A stretch of 64,000 nt of DNA from NCBI GenBank assembly GCA_945878575.1, contig CAMDUB010000002.1, forward strand, positions 1 to 64,000, read 5' to 3'. This DNA comes from Phycisphaera mikurensis NBRC 102666. Lineage in GTDB: Bacteria; Planctomycetota; Phycisphaerae; Phycisphaerales; SM1A02. Position 1 is the stretch's first letter; each line of letters begins with the position of its first letter. The notes beneath the pieces were generated by a model. It was not told the DNA's origin. It did no database searches and saw only the letters and a program-made list of their open reading frames with translations. The position numbers and the translations under genes are program-made. Positions 28,950-37,743 of this stretch are shown piece by piece.

Positions 28950-29729
28950 TCATATCCCGCGTCCCATCCACTCCGTGAATGTCGCAAAGCGCCCCCGCAA
29001 TCGCAGCCAATCAACGAACGCCGCAAATCGATCGCACATGCGTTCGCCATCGACCCGGCGCATATGCAGCGGCAATCCCGCACCGCGCAGATCGATAAAT
29101 TCCCAGGGGTGCCAGAACAGATTCAACACGCCGTCCGCAGCAAGGCAGCGCTCACACGCGTCGCGCACGATGGGCATCGGTAGGTTCTTCCACGCCAGCC
29201 AGAACAACGGCAGCCGAAGTCCCGGAGTCGTAGAGATAGGAACTTCCAGAATGCCGCCCACCCGATACGGAACGCGCGGCAGCGAACGGTTGCTGTAGCG
29301 CCCCGGTAGCCAGATCGGGTTCACCGAACTGTCGTAGGCATAGCCGGCCGCGGCAATGGCGCTCGGGTCCGTGTACTGCAGGCGTGGGCGACGAAACCCC
29401 AGAACTTCCTGAGCGCTTGCCGCGCGCAGGATGGCGCGGCTGCTGGATAGATCATCCACGCTAAAACTGGCGTGCCAGCGCGCGTGGCTGGCAATCTCAT
29501 GGCTGCGTGCCGCGCGGGTCAGCAGCCCCGGATGCCACTCTGCAAAGTTGGCCGTCGTAAACATGGTGGTTGGGACCCGCAATCCATCAAGCAGGGCAAG
29601 CGTGCGTTCTTGTCCGCGACCACCCTGCTCCATCTGCTCCGCCATCGACATGGGCCGCCCGCGGGAAATCGGGGCGTCAAACTCCTCGACATCGAAACTC
29701 AGGAGGATGGTTGGGTCTGCATGCGGCAT
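28950..29729 (-). CDS. Polysaccharide deacetylase family protein
   Basis: 'LLSFDVEEFDAP', 'VPTTMFTTANFAEWHPGLLTRAARSHEIASHARWHASF', 'GFRRPRLQYTD'. Confidence 0.85.
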   Translation of the reverse strand: MPHADPTILLSFDVEEFDAPISRGRPMSMAEQMEQGGRGQERTLALLDGLRVPTTMFTTANFAEWHPGLLTRAARSHEIASHARWHASFSVDDLSSSRAILRAASAQEVLGFRRPRLQYTDPSAIAAAGYAYDSSVNPIWLPGRYSNRSLPRVPYRVGGILEVPISTTPGLRLPLFWLAWKNLPMPIVRDACERCLAADGVLNLFWHPWEFIDLRGAGLPLHMRRVDGERMCDRFAAFVDWLRLRGRFATFTEWMGRGI

Positions 29730-29772
29730 ACACGGCCTTCACAACGAGCTACCATCGCGATCATACGAAGCC

Positions 29773-30534
29773 ATGACGCAGCCCATCCCCAATCCCGCGG
29801 TTCAGTTTGATGTCCTCTACGAAGAGGCTGGCTTCCTTGTCATCGCCAAGCCGGCGGGCGTGGTCAGCGAACCTGGCCTTGGGCACCGCGACGACAGCCT
29901 CATGAATGGCATCTTTGCGCGCTGGGGAGCGTTTGCCAGTTCACTCGGCACCGCGCGCGACTTTGGACTGGTGCATCGACTTGACCGGGATTCAAGCGGA
30001 GCGATCATCATTGCTTTGGAAGCCAGCGCATACGACGCCTTGCGTGCACAGTTTGCGGCGCGGACCGTTCGCAAGCGCTACATGACCATCGTGGAAGGCA
30101 AGCCACCGCGCCCGGAAGGAAGCATTGAACTTCCGCTGGACGAAGTGCGCCGCGGCGACATGAAGATTTCACTGGTCGATCATCGCGGCGGCGGTCGACC
30201 CGCTATCACGCGCTGGAAGTCACTCGGCTCTGGACATCGACGCACGCTCTTAGATGTAGAAATCGAAACCGGTCGATTGCACCAAATCCGCGCGCATATG
30301 GCGGAACTTGGCTGCCCAGTGGTTGGCGAATCGGTCTATCGAGTGGATCTTCCGCCCATCACCAGTCGGCCCCCCAAGGGTCGCGCTATGCAGCCACTTG
30401 CACTGCACGCACTCACCTTGACGTTTGCGCATCCAGTAACCGGCGCCCCAGTCACGGTGACATGCCCGCTGCCAGAACACTTCAAGCAGGTTGCCGCCGA
30501 CGCCACGATTGCACTGCCGCGCGAATTGCGCTGA
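29773..30534 (+). CDS. RluA-family RNA pseudouridine synthase
   Basis: 'YEEAGFLVIAKPAGVVSEPG', 'LVHRLDRDSSGAIIIALEASAYDALRAQFAARTVRKRYMTIVEG', 'TGRLHQIRAHMAELGCPVVGESVY'. Confidence 0.95.
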   Translation: MTQPIPNPAVQFDVLYEEAGFLVIAKPAGVVSEPGLGHRDDSLMNGIFARWGAFASSLGTARDFGLVHRLDRDSSGAIIIALEASAYDALRAQFAARTVRKRYMTIVEGKPPRPEGSIELPLDEVRRGDMKISLVDHRGGGRPAITRWKSLGSGHRRTLLDVEIETGRLHQIRAHMAELGCPVVGESVYRVDLPPITSRPPKGRAMQPLALHALTLTFAHPVTGAPVTVTCPLPEHFKQVAADATIALPRELR

Positions 30535-30540
30535 GGAGTG

Positions 30541-32616
30541 TTAGTGAATGCATGGCCCCCATGCCGACAGCATCAGACCCAGATCGGCACCGTCGACCAA
30601 TCCGTCACCATTGAGATCCGCAGCCGGATGATCGAGCACTGGCCCCCATGCGGCGAGCATGACGCCGAGGTCTTCACCACCGGTGATACCACTGCCGTCA
30701 AGGTCCGCGTCGCATGATGCGGGAATGTTCCATATCTCCCGAGCACGTGCCCATGCACGTTGCGCAACTTGCTTGCCAATGGCGCGCCCGGGCATGTCAT
30801 CAAAGGGCGGATGAATTCCACCCCAAATGCGGCTCAATCCACTCTGCTCGGCAGCGTCGCGGTAGGTGGCCCACTGCAGGCGCACATCGACGCTCGGGCC
30901 CTCTTCAAACACCAGGAATTGGTTACGAACACACAGGTATTCGCCGACACCACCCGGGAAGAACGCGTCGCCGGTCAGCGTAGTGAGGGTCTCTGCAGCG
31001 GCACGGCTATAGGTGCTGTGACCACTGACATAGCCAGCAAACGGAGGTGTGACGAACGTCGGTCGCTGATACGGGTACCAGTGGCGACCACGGATCCAAC
31101 CAACGCCAGCGACGTCAGTCGCGGGATTGGCAATGGCAGGTGGACCACGCCACGTGCGCACCGCAATCTGCCCAACGAAACTGGAAAGGTGCGCGTGTCG
31201 TTCACCGGGCGCACTGCTGGCGGTACTAATGAGTTCCACTTCGCCGGTAACTAGTTCAATGCCTAGCGGCGAGAAACTACCTAACTCCGGATTGGACGAC
31301 TGACCGCGATGGGTCATGTAGCGCACGGAATTCACCGGCCGCGTTGCGTCGTACGCACCCTTCACGCTCCATGCAGAAACCGCCGCGTCATGCATCGCGC
31401 CACCGAGGAGCAGGTACGCCTTGACGTCCCATTCCAAGGGGTCAAGTTGCGCACCGCGTCCACCGATGCGTCGATCACTCGACCGCGCACGCACGTCGTT
31501 GAGAAGAGCGAACCAATGTCCCGGAGGCGTTTCGCTCGATGGACCATCGGCCCAGAACTCCGCCAACGCGCGCGTGAAGTCACCACGCGGCACCACATTC
31601 GCCGGATAAGGCAAACCTGTGGCGGGATTCACGGCGTGGCCAACGCCAAGCGGACGTCCGCTCGCAGCGTCGTAGTAACTCGGCCAGTCTGACGGAACGG
31701 CCGGCTCCGGCGAATCACCCATGGTTCCTGGGGAAACATCCCACATCACGCCGTCAGCTGGATCGAGGTGCGCAGACCAGCGCAGCACAATTTCCATGCC
31801 CTTGCGGAACGTGGCGTTGTCGGTACCCGTGCCCATGTACTGCGGCGGTGCGCCGGGATCGAGCCAGATTGGCCAGCTCACGCCATTGCGCGGGCGGTAG
31901 GTTCGATCCGAAGTGAGCATTCCGAACGGAGTCACTCCGCCCCACTCCGGCGATTGAAATGCCGGGAATCCGCCAGGAATCACATTGCCTTGCTGATCGA
32001 CAAAGCTGGTTAGCGCCAACGGCTGCCACTGATTCGGAAACTGCATGTCGGGATTGCCGCCAAGCGAAACAATCATCGGAGCATTCACCGATACATACAC
32101 GCGATTTGCAAAGTTGTTCGCTTCATTTGAGCCATCGTTCACCAATGCGGCGAGCATCGCGGCAGCAATTCGATTACCGACGGCCACTGGATCAAGACCC
32201 ACCGTATGCGTGTCGGTTGGCACGACGCCGTATTGCGCGAGCAATGCGTCGTACTGCGGCTTCATCACCGTATACCCCGGACTCGTAGCAAATCGAGCGC
32301 ACAAGATCCGGTACGAGACCACGCTGATCGCCTGCTCGCGGGCGACGTACAACGACGTCCCGACCGGCTCGCCGTGATCGTCAACAAAGCAGGCTGCTCC
32401 GGTGCCATCAAAGGCACGCCATGCGTCCCACATTCCGGCCGAGTGATGAAAGAGGTTGCGCGCATGCACGGGCGGCCGGGCAAAGTCGCGCTTGATCGAG
32501 TCAAGAAGTAGGCGGTTCCAGTTCAATGCCGCCGTTGCTTGTGCAGATGCAGTGCCATGGAGAGCCCCCACGAACAAGACGATCGCCACCAGCAATCGTG
32601 TTGGCTTCAGGCTCAT
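30541..32616 (-). CDS. Vanadium-dependent haloperoxidase-like (PAP2 superfamily) secreted protein with C-terminal dockerin-type repeats
   Basis: 'PYQRPTFVTPPFAGYVSGHSTYSRAAAE', 'RIWGGIHPPFDDMPGRAIG'; C-term 'CDADLDGSGITGGEDLGVMLAAWGPVLDHPAADLNGDGLVDGADLGLMLSAWGPCIH'. Confidence 0.9.
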   Translation of the reverse strand: MSLKPTRLLVAIVLFVGALHGTASAQATAALNWNRLLLDSIKRDFARPPVHARNLFHHSAGMWDAWRAFDGTGAACFVDDHGEPVGTSLYVAREQAISVVSYRILCARFATSPGYTVMKPQYDALLAQYGVVPTDTHTVGLDPVAVGNRIAAAMLAALVNDGSNEANNFANRVYVSVNAPMIVSLGGNPDMQFPNQWQPLALTSFVDQQGNVIPGGFPAFQSPEWGGVTPFGMLTSDRTYRPRNGVSWPIWLDPGAPPQYMGTGTDNATFRKGMEIVLRWSAHLDPADGVMWDVSPGTMGDSPEPAVPSDWPSYYDAASGRPLGVGHAVNPATGLPYPANVVPRGDFTRALAEFWADGPSSETPPGHWFALLNDVRARSSDRRIGGRGAQLDPLEWDVKAYLLLGGAMHDAAVSAWSVKGAYDATRPVNSVRYMTHRGQSSNPELGSFSPLGIELVTGEVELISTASSAPGERHAHLSSFVGQIAVRTWRGPPAIANPATDVAGVGWIRGRHWYPYQRPTFVTPPFAGYVSGHSTYSRAAAETLTTLTGDAFFPGGVGEYLCVRNQFLVFEEGPSVDVRLQWATYRDAAEQSGLSRIWGGIHPPFDDMPGRAIGKQVAQRAWARAREIWNIPASCDADLDGSGITGGEDLGVMLAAWGPVLDHPAADLNGDGLVDGADLGLMLSAWGPCIH

Positions 32617-32738
32617 AAACGCATGGTGACAGAATTGCCCTTCAAGTCAAGCGGATTCCTGTAGGGAAGATTCCCGCAAACATTATCGGGGCTACCTCGC
32701 AGCTGGCGAAACAAGGTCAATCGAGCCAATACTGCCGC

Positions 32739-34535
32739 TCAGCGCGGGGCGGGACTCACCGCCGAAGCCGGTCGAGTTTCAACCGTGCCGGCACTGAACA
32801 GAATCTTGTCAACCGCGTCCATCACGGTGTCAGCACTCAGAGCGTGCGTTGCGGTGCGATCAAACCGCGCAATATTCAGGCCAACGGCCTGGCCATCAAG
32901 ATTGACGATCGGCCCGCCACACTGTTCCGGCCAGACAATTCCATCGTGCGCCAGGACGCTCCCAAATCCTGTGGAGATGTCCGAAATGGCCGTGGTGGTG
33001 TTACCGCGCGAAGGTCCGCCGTTTCCACCACCGCTTGGCACGCGCTTCGCAAGCGTGGCCTCAAGATGCAAGACTTCCGTACCGCGCGACACTTCAAGCG
33101 CCACATGATCACCAACGGATCGGTCTGCAATGACGCGCCGCAATCCCATGCGACCACCCACGCTCTTGCCATCAAGACTGAGCAGCACGTCCCCGACCTG
33201 AATACCCGCTACTTCCGCGGCGGAGCCAGCGACCACCACTTCCACTTTGAGTGCTGAAGAAACTTCCAAGTCCTCCAGTTCCTGCGCCGTGGCAGGTGCT
33301 GTCTGTACACCCAAGAACGGGCTCGCACTCCAATCACGATCACTCGCGCGCGACTCAATGGCCGCAAATCCCAAGGCAGCCGAACGCTGACCGAGGCGTG
33401 GGGTGAGGAGCACTTGCCCAGGCTCCACGTGCGCGCCGCGCGTCCAAGTAATCGGCGTAAGAGTGCAATTGTCAATCTTCAGAACGGCCAAATCCAAGGG
33501 ACCATCAGAGCCAATGACACGCGCGCTGAAGCGCTCACCGGCAGCAGACTCCAATTGCAGCACACCACCCTGCCACCCAACTGGTAGTTGCGATCGCTTG
33601 GTCACCGCGTGACCATCGGCATCAATGACGGTGGCGCACACCCGCGCAGCTTTCCCGTCCATCACGTTCAACATGGAGGCGCGGGCGCTGGCAGCCACCT
33701 CATCAAAGGGAAGTCCGCGCTGCACAGCCATCCGACCGTTGTTCGATCCACCGCGCGCGAAATTCGTTCGAACACCGCGGTCCGAAACATCAGGCGCATT
33801 CAGCGTCATCATCTCCTCATCAATACCGTCACGAAACTCCCACATACGCTCGCGCAGTCGATCAATCGGAGTGGCAGCATTCTCCCACGGACTTTGCCCG
33901 CATCGAGAATTGATAGCGACCACTTCGCCGCGAAGATTAAAACTAGGTCCGCCGGAATCACCTGCGTCGATCGGGGCGTCAAAGAGCATTTCCGTGCGAC
34001 TGTTACTCAGCACGCGACCAACGCGCACCAACGATGGACGCGGTTCTTCTGGCGGCCCTTGCGTGAATCCCATCGCTAGCAACCAATCGCCCGCTGCCAA
34101 TCCAGTACTCGTGCCGAGCGGCGCGCATGGCAGGTCGCGACCCTCCGTATTCAGTTGAATGAGCCCGCAATCCAGGGTGCCAATGTTGGCCTGCCCAAGC
34201 GTTCGACCCCTCAGCTCGGTTCCATCGGAAAGTGTGACGTTCACTCGGACACCCGCGCGCCCACCAACATGGCCGCACGTGGCAACCAGCCCATCCGAAG
34301 TAATCACCACACCAGTGCCAGTGCTTCCGCCGCTCATGCGCCCGCCGCCAATGCGAATCAGCACCACCGTTGGGCGTAACTGCACGGCTAACGCGCGCAG
34401 CTGCCCTTCCAGTGTGCGCAGTTCGGCGATCGATGCAACATCATCAAATGGATCTTGACCGCGCGTTCCATCCCCGACCGCCGCGCTGGATGTTTGCAGC
34501 GCGGCGGTCAGGAGGATGACGGTCAGTGGAATCAC
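32739..34535 (-). CDS. Tandem trypsin-like (S1C/Deg-like) serine protease with PDZ; second protease half degenerate
   Basis: First half 'GTGVVITSDGLVATCGHVGG', 'IGTLDCGLIQL', 'DAGDSGGPSFNLRGEVVAINS'; PDZ 'VVVAGSAAEVAGIQVGDVLLSLDGKSVGG'; second half ends 'WPEQCGGPIVNLDGQAVGLNIA'. Confidence 0.88.
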   Translation of the reverse strand: MIPLTVILLTAALQTSSAAVGDGTRGQDPFDDVASIAELRTLEGQLRALAVQLRPTVVLIRIGGGRMSGGSTGTGVVITSDGLVATCGHVGGRAGVRVNVTLSDGTELRGRTLGQANIGTLDCGLIQLNTEGRDLPCAPLGTSTGLAAGDWLLAMGFTQGPPEEPRPSLVRVGRVLSNSRTEMLFDAPIDAGDSGGPSFNLRGEVVAINSRCGQSPWENAATPIDRLRERMWEFRDGIDEEMMTLNAPDVSDRGVRTNFARGGSNNGRMAVQRGLPFDEVAASARASMLNVMDGKAARVCATVIDADGHAVTKRSQLPVGWQGGVLQLESAAGERFSARVIGSDGPLDLAVLKIDNCTLTPITWTRGAHVEPGQVLLTPRLGQRSAALGFAAIESRASDRDWSASPFLGVQTAPATAQELEDLEVSSALKVEVVVAGSAAEVAGIQVGDVLLSLDGKSVGGRMGLRRVIADRSVGDHVALEVSRGTEVLHLEATLAKRVPSGGGNGGPSRGNTTTAISDISTGFGSVLAHDGIVWPEQCGGPIVNLDGQAVGLNIARFDRTATHALSADTVMDAVDKILFSAGTVETRPASAVSPAPR

Positions 34536-35278
34536 TTGATACTTGTAGGCGCAGCAGAAGGCTTGGCGGCGCCGATTGGACGAATCTTGATGTTCCGGTA
34601 CATGACCACGTCGCCGTGATCTTGAAGCACGATGTGCCCCTTATCCTTCGTACCAAACGCCTTCATAGATGCGAACTTGCTGCCGGCAACCTTGTCCTTC
34701 CACTCCTTGGAAGAAAGGTCAAACTCCGCAGTCTTTACGCCGTTGAGCGTGTAGGTGACCTTTGGACCGATCGCCGAAATGACTGCGTGGTTCCACTCGC
34801 CGACCGGCTTCGTGGCGCCCGTGGGTGCCGGATAGAGGGCGTAGCAGGCGCCAGCGCTGGTCAGCGGGCTTTGGCCATCGGCGTGCTTGGCGTTATCAAG
34901 GACCTGCATCTCCGGGCCGGTCTCCCACGGCGCTCCGAAGTCTTCCGAGGAACGCCACATGATGCCACTGTTGCCGCCACTGCTGATCTTCCAGTCAATG
35001 GCAAACTCAAAGTCCGAGTATTCATCCTTGGTGGCCAAGTCGCCGCCCTTACCACGCAGCACGATGGCGCCATCTTCAACAGCCCACTCCTTTGGGGTGT
35101 CGGTGCGCTTGAAGCCGCGGAAGGACTTGCTGGCATCCTTACCGTCAAAGAGCAGCACCCATCCATCCTTCACTTCGGCTGCCGAGAGTGTGTTCGGAGT
35201 TGTCGGTTCCACCTGCTGGGTGGCCATGCATGAGACGATCGAGAGGCTGGCGACGGTGAGTGCAATGAGGTGGCGCAT
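34532..35278 (-). CDS. DUF1080 (3-keto-disaccharide hydrolase-like) lipoprotein
   Basis: 'GWVLLFDGKDASKSFRGFKR', 'WAVEDGAIVLRGKGGDLATKDEYSDFEFAIDWKISSGGNSGIMWRSSEDFGAPWETGPEMQVLDN'; lipobox LSIVSC. Start at M6 of ORF. Confidence 0.93.
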   Translation of the reverse strand: MRHLIALTVASLSIVSCMATQQVEPTTPNTLSAAEVKDGWVLLFDGKDASKSFRGFKRTDTPKEWAVEDGAIVLRGKGGDLATKDEYSDFEFAIDWKISSGGNSGIMWRSSEDFGAPWETGPEMQVLDNAKHADGQSPLTSAGACYALYPAPTGATKPVGEWNHAVISAIGPKVTYTLNGVKTAEFDLSSKEWKDKVAGSKFASMKAFGTKDKGHIVLQDHGDVVMYRNIKIRPIGAAKPSAAPTSIK

Positions 35279-35332
35279 GAAGTCAAGGTCCATTGGTAGG
35301 AGGTCAGATCAAGCAGTCAGAATATCCACGGT

Positions 35333-35989
35333 TCACGCGCGCGGAGGGGCGGAGGCACTCGCCGCCGGCGCGGGAACGGCAGCAGGAGCAACCGCCGGCG
35401 TTCCCGTCGGAACAGCAGCGTTCGCGGGAACTTCCGGCGGGAACACCGGGATAGCAAGGATCTTGGTTGGCGCATCGCGGGACAGCTGGATCACCACCAC
35501 TTCCGTTCCCACCAGCGTCTTGACGGGGGCGCCATTCACCTTCACCTCTACCGCTGGTCGCGCTTGGTCCGCGGCAATCATGACCAGCGTGTCGACCACG
35601 TATTTGGGCGGAAGCGAGGCGATTTCATAGGTAAATTCCATGGAGTCGTCGGCCAGGCGCTTCGACTTCACGTCAACCACGGCGGTTGCCCCGGTGGAGG
35701 TACGGAGCGTGAACCGCATAGCGCCGTGCGGGCTGCGCGCATAGATGGTCTCGGCGCGGAGCAATTTGTCGTCAAGCAAAAGCCGCGGCGGCGGAATCTC
35801 CATCCACGGGAGCCGAATCGTCAGCGTGTCGGAGCTTGACTTCCCCACGAGCGCCGGTGCCTTCGCTTGCGGGTCCTCGCCGGAGATCACTTCTCGGATG
35901 CATCCTGACGTGGTGATGCCTGCAGAAGCGACCGCTAACAGGGCGCAGCTCCGCAAATTGAGAAGATTTTTAAGGTTCATTGTCGACAT
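35333..35989 (-). CDS. Hypothetical lipoprotein, Pro/Ala-rich C-terminus
   Basis: 'LLAVASAGITTSGC' lipobox; coherent secreted-protein composition. Confidence 0.65.
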   Translation of the reverse strand: MSTMNLKNLLNLRSCALLAVASAGITTSGCIREVISGEDPQAKAPALVGKSSSDTLTIRLPWMEIPPPRLLLDDKLLRAETIYARSPHGAMRFTLRTSTGATAVVDVKSKRLADDSMEFTYEIASLPPKYVVDTLVMIAADQARPAVEVKVNGAPVKTLVGTEVVVIQLSRDAPTKILAIPVFPPEVPANAAVPTGTPAVAPAAVPAPAASASAPPRA

Positions 35990-36126
35990 CGTAACTCACG
36001 GGCGGAACGCGGCTTCCGTGCTTGGAATGCGAGTGCAGCGAAATTTCCGCCAAACTCGCTGATGGGTTGCGCCCGCCATTTACGCTTATAAGACTAGAGA
36101 ACTAACCCTTTTCAACGCTTTGCTGC

Positions 36127-36807
36127 ATGCGAAAGAAATATATGAAACACACCGCGACCACCGCGACTGCTGTACTCCTCGCCCTGCCCCTTGTTTGCGC
36201 CAGCATCGCTGAGGCGGGCGCCCCGATCAACCCGGGAGCCAAGGCTGAGCGCGTCACCCTCTCGCCACTCGAGACCCTAACTAGCACTGACTACGGGATG
36301 ACCCCGGGTCACTATCAGGCCTCCGTTACCGGCAATTCGGCCGATCTCAACTGGCTCACTGGCGGCAGCAACTTTGCCGGCGTTTGCACTGGTAGCACCG
36401 ACCCATCAACCGGGTTTATCACCGTCATCGGTAGCTCCCAAGGAATTTCCGTGGTGACTCTGGCCGCGAACACCACGTTCGCTATCAGTTACAACATGAC
36501 CGGCGTGGTACGCACCGGAAACGACGTGAGTTGGGCGCTCATTGATACCAGCACCTCGGACGTTGTCTTTGGATTGACGTTCGAAGATACGAATGCCACC
36601 GCCGCCGGCGGGGTCTCGGACACTTCCGCCGCTGGCTCATTCTCTGGAACGGTTGCAGCGGGCACGTATTGGCTGATCATGGCTGCCCAATGTGAACAGC
36701 TTGGCGGCAACTTCTCCTACGACGCCACGTTCACCGCCGTGCCAGCGCCAGGAGCGTTCCCAGCCATCCTGATGGCCGCAGCACTCCGCGGTCGCCGTCG
36801 ACGCTAA
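36127..36807 (+). CDS. Secreted protein with PEP-CTERM-like C-terminal sorting tail
   Basis: Signal peptide MRKKYMKHTATTATAVLLALPLVCASIAEAG; C-term 'VPAPGAFPAILMAAALRGRRRR'. Confidence 0.8.
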   Translation: MRKKYMKHTATTATAVLLALPLVCASIAEAGAPINPGAKAERVTLSPLETLTSTDYGMTPGHYQASVTGNSADLNWLTGGSNFAGVCTGSTDPSTGFITVIGSSQGISVVTLAANTTFAISYNMTGVVRTGNDVSWALIDTSTSDVVFGLTFEDTNATAAGGVSDTSAAGSFSGTVAAGTYWLIMAAQCEQLGGNFSYDATFTAVPAPGAFPAILMAAALRGRRRR

Positions 36808-36850
36808 TTGCTCGGAAGGTCACTTCCGCACGCAACCAACTCAAAAACAA

Positions 36851-36878
36851 ACAAGCCCCGCCGATGTGCGGGGCTTGT
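36851..36878. terminator. Bidirectional Rho-independent-like terminator
   Basis: 11-bp perfect stem ACAAGCCCCGC-CGATGT-GCGGGGCTTGT between + CDS 36127..36807 and minus-strand tRNA. Confidence 0.85.
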
Positions 36879-36888
36879 TCATTCAGGT

Positions 36889-36961
36889 GGACCATACTGG
36901 ATTTGAACCAGTGACCTTCTCCGTGTCATGGAGACGCGCTAGCCAACTGCGCCAATGGTCC
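36889..36961 (-). tRNA. tRNA-Val (anticodon GAC)
   Basis: Minus strand GGACCAT TG GCGC AGTTGGCTA GCGC G TCTCC AT-GAC-AC GGAGA AGGTC ACTGG TTCAAAT CCAGT ATGGTCC: full cloverleaf, perfect 7-bp acceptor; CCA not encoded. Confidence 0.95.
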
Positions 36962-37144
36962 GACGCACGCAGTCTATCGGCTTCCGGACGTCCGGACAAG
37001 CACCCCAATCGGAATGAATTGGAACCCGCAAATTGCCCCTCGCTCAGGCGGATATCGAAAGGAATGAGCGCGTTCTTGCAGCAATCCACACCATGCGGAC
37101 GATGAAACCTGCGACAGTTTCACACCAAAGCGAGAACCACCCAC

Positions 37145-37708
37145 ATGGCACACACCACCCACGCCTCCAGCAGCAACGCCGCCCATAGCCGCGCAGATAA
37201 CACCGTCGCACCACGGCGTCTTGACATCTTCAGCCCCGGCTTTGGTCTTGCCATGATTGGCGCTGGACTCATGGCGCTGGCCGCCGTTGAGGGAACCGGC
37301 ATGCTGCTTGGCCGTGCCACCGATGCAACCACTGCGCAGGCTGGAGTTGGTGAGTGGATCAGTAGCGATGCGCCGATGGAGGCCTTCGGTGCGTACCAAC
37401 CCGCTGGCAACAACATGGAATCCGCCGCCATGCTCGACCCGCAATCGGCCGTTGGTACGGGGCCGGGCGCACCACGATCAACCGCACGCAATGCTGCTCC
37501 GCCAGCATCGGGTGTCCTTGTTGGAATTGCCGCCAACCCCATCCCGAATGGAACCGCGGTCTACCGGCTGTGGTCAAGCGGACGCGTGGAAGCCATGATC
37601 ACCACCGAAGAGAATGTCTGGAGCCAATGGGTACCGGCAGCGCCTGGACTGTCGACCAACATGCAACGTCCGGCGTCCAGCTCGGACAACCCTGACACGA
37701 ATCCGTAA
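37145..37708 (+). CDS. Hypothetical protein with one TM segment
   Basis: TM 'GFGLAMIGAGLMALAAVEGTGMLLG'; open frame with protein-like composition. Confidence 0.6.
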   Translation: MAHTTHASSSNAAHSRADNTVAPRRLDIFSPGFGLAMIGAGLMALAAVEGTGMLLGRATDATTAQAGVGEWISSDAPMEAFGAYQPAGNNMESAAMLDPQSAVGTGPGAPRSTARNAAPPASGVLVGIAANPIPNGTAVYRLWSSGRVEAMITTEENVWSQWVPAAPGLSTNMQRPASSSDNPDTNP

Positions 37709-37743
37709 CCTGATTCGCGTGGTGAACTCGGGCAAGCGATCGA

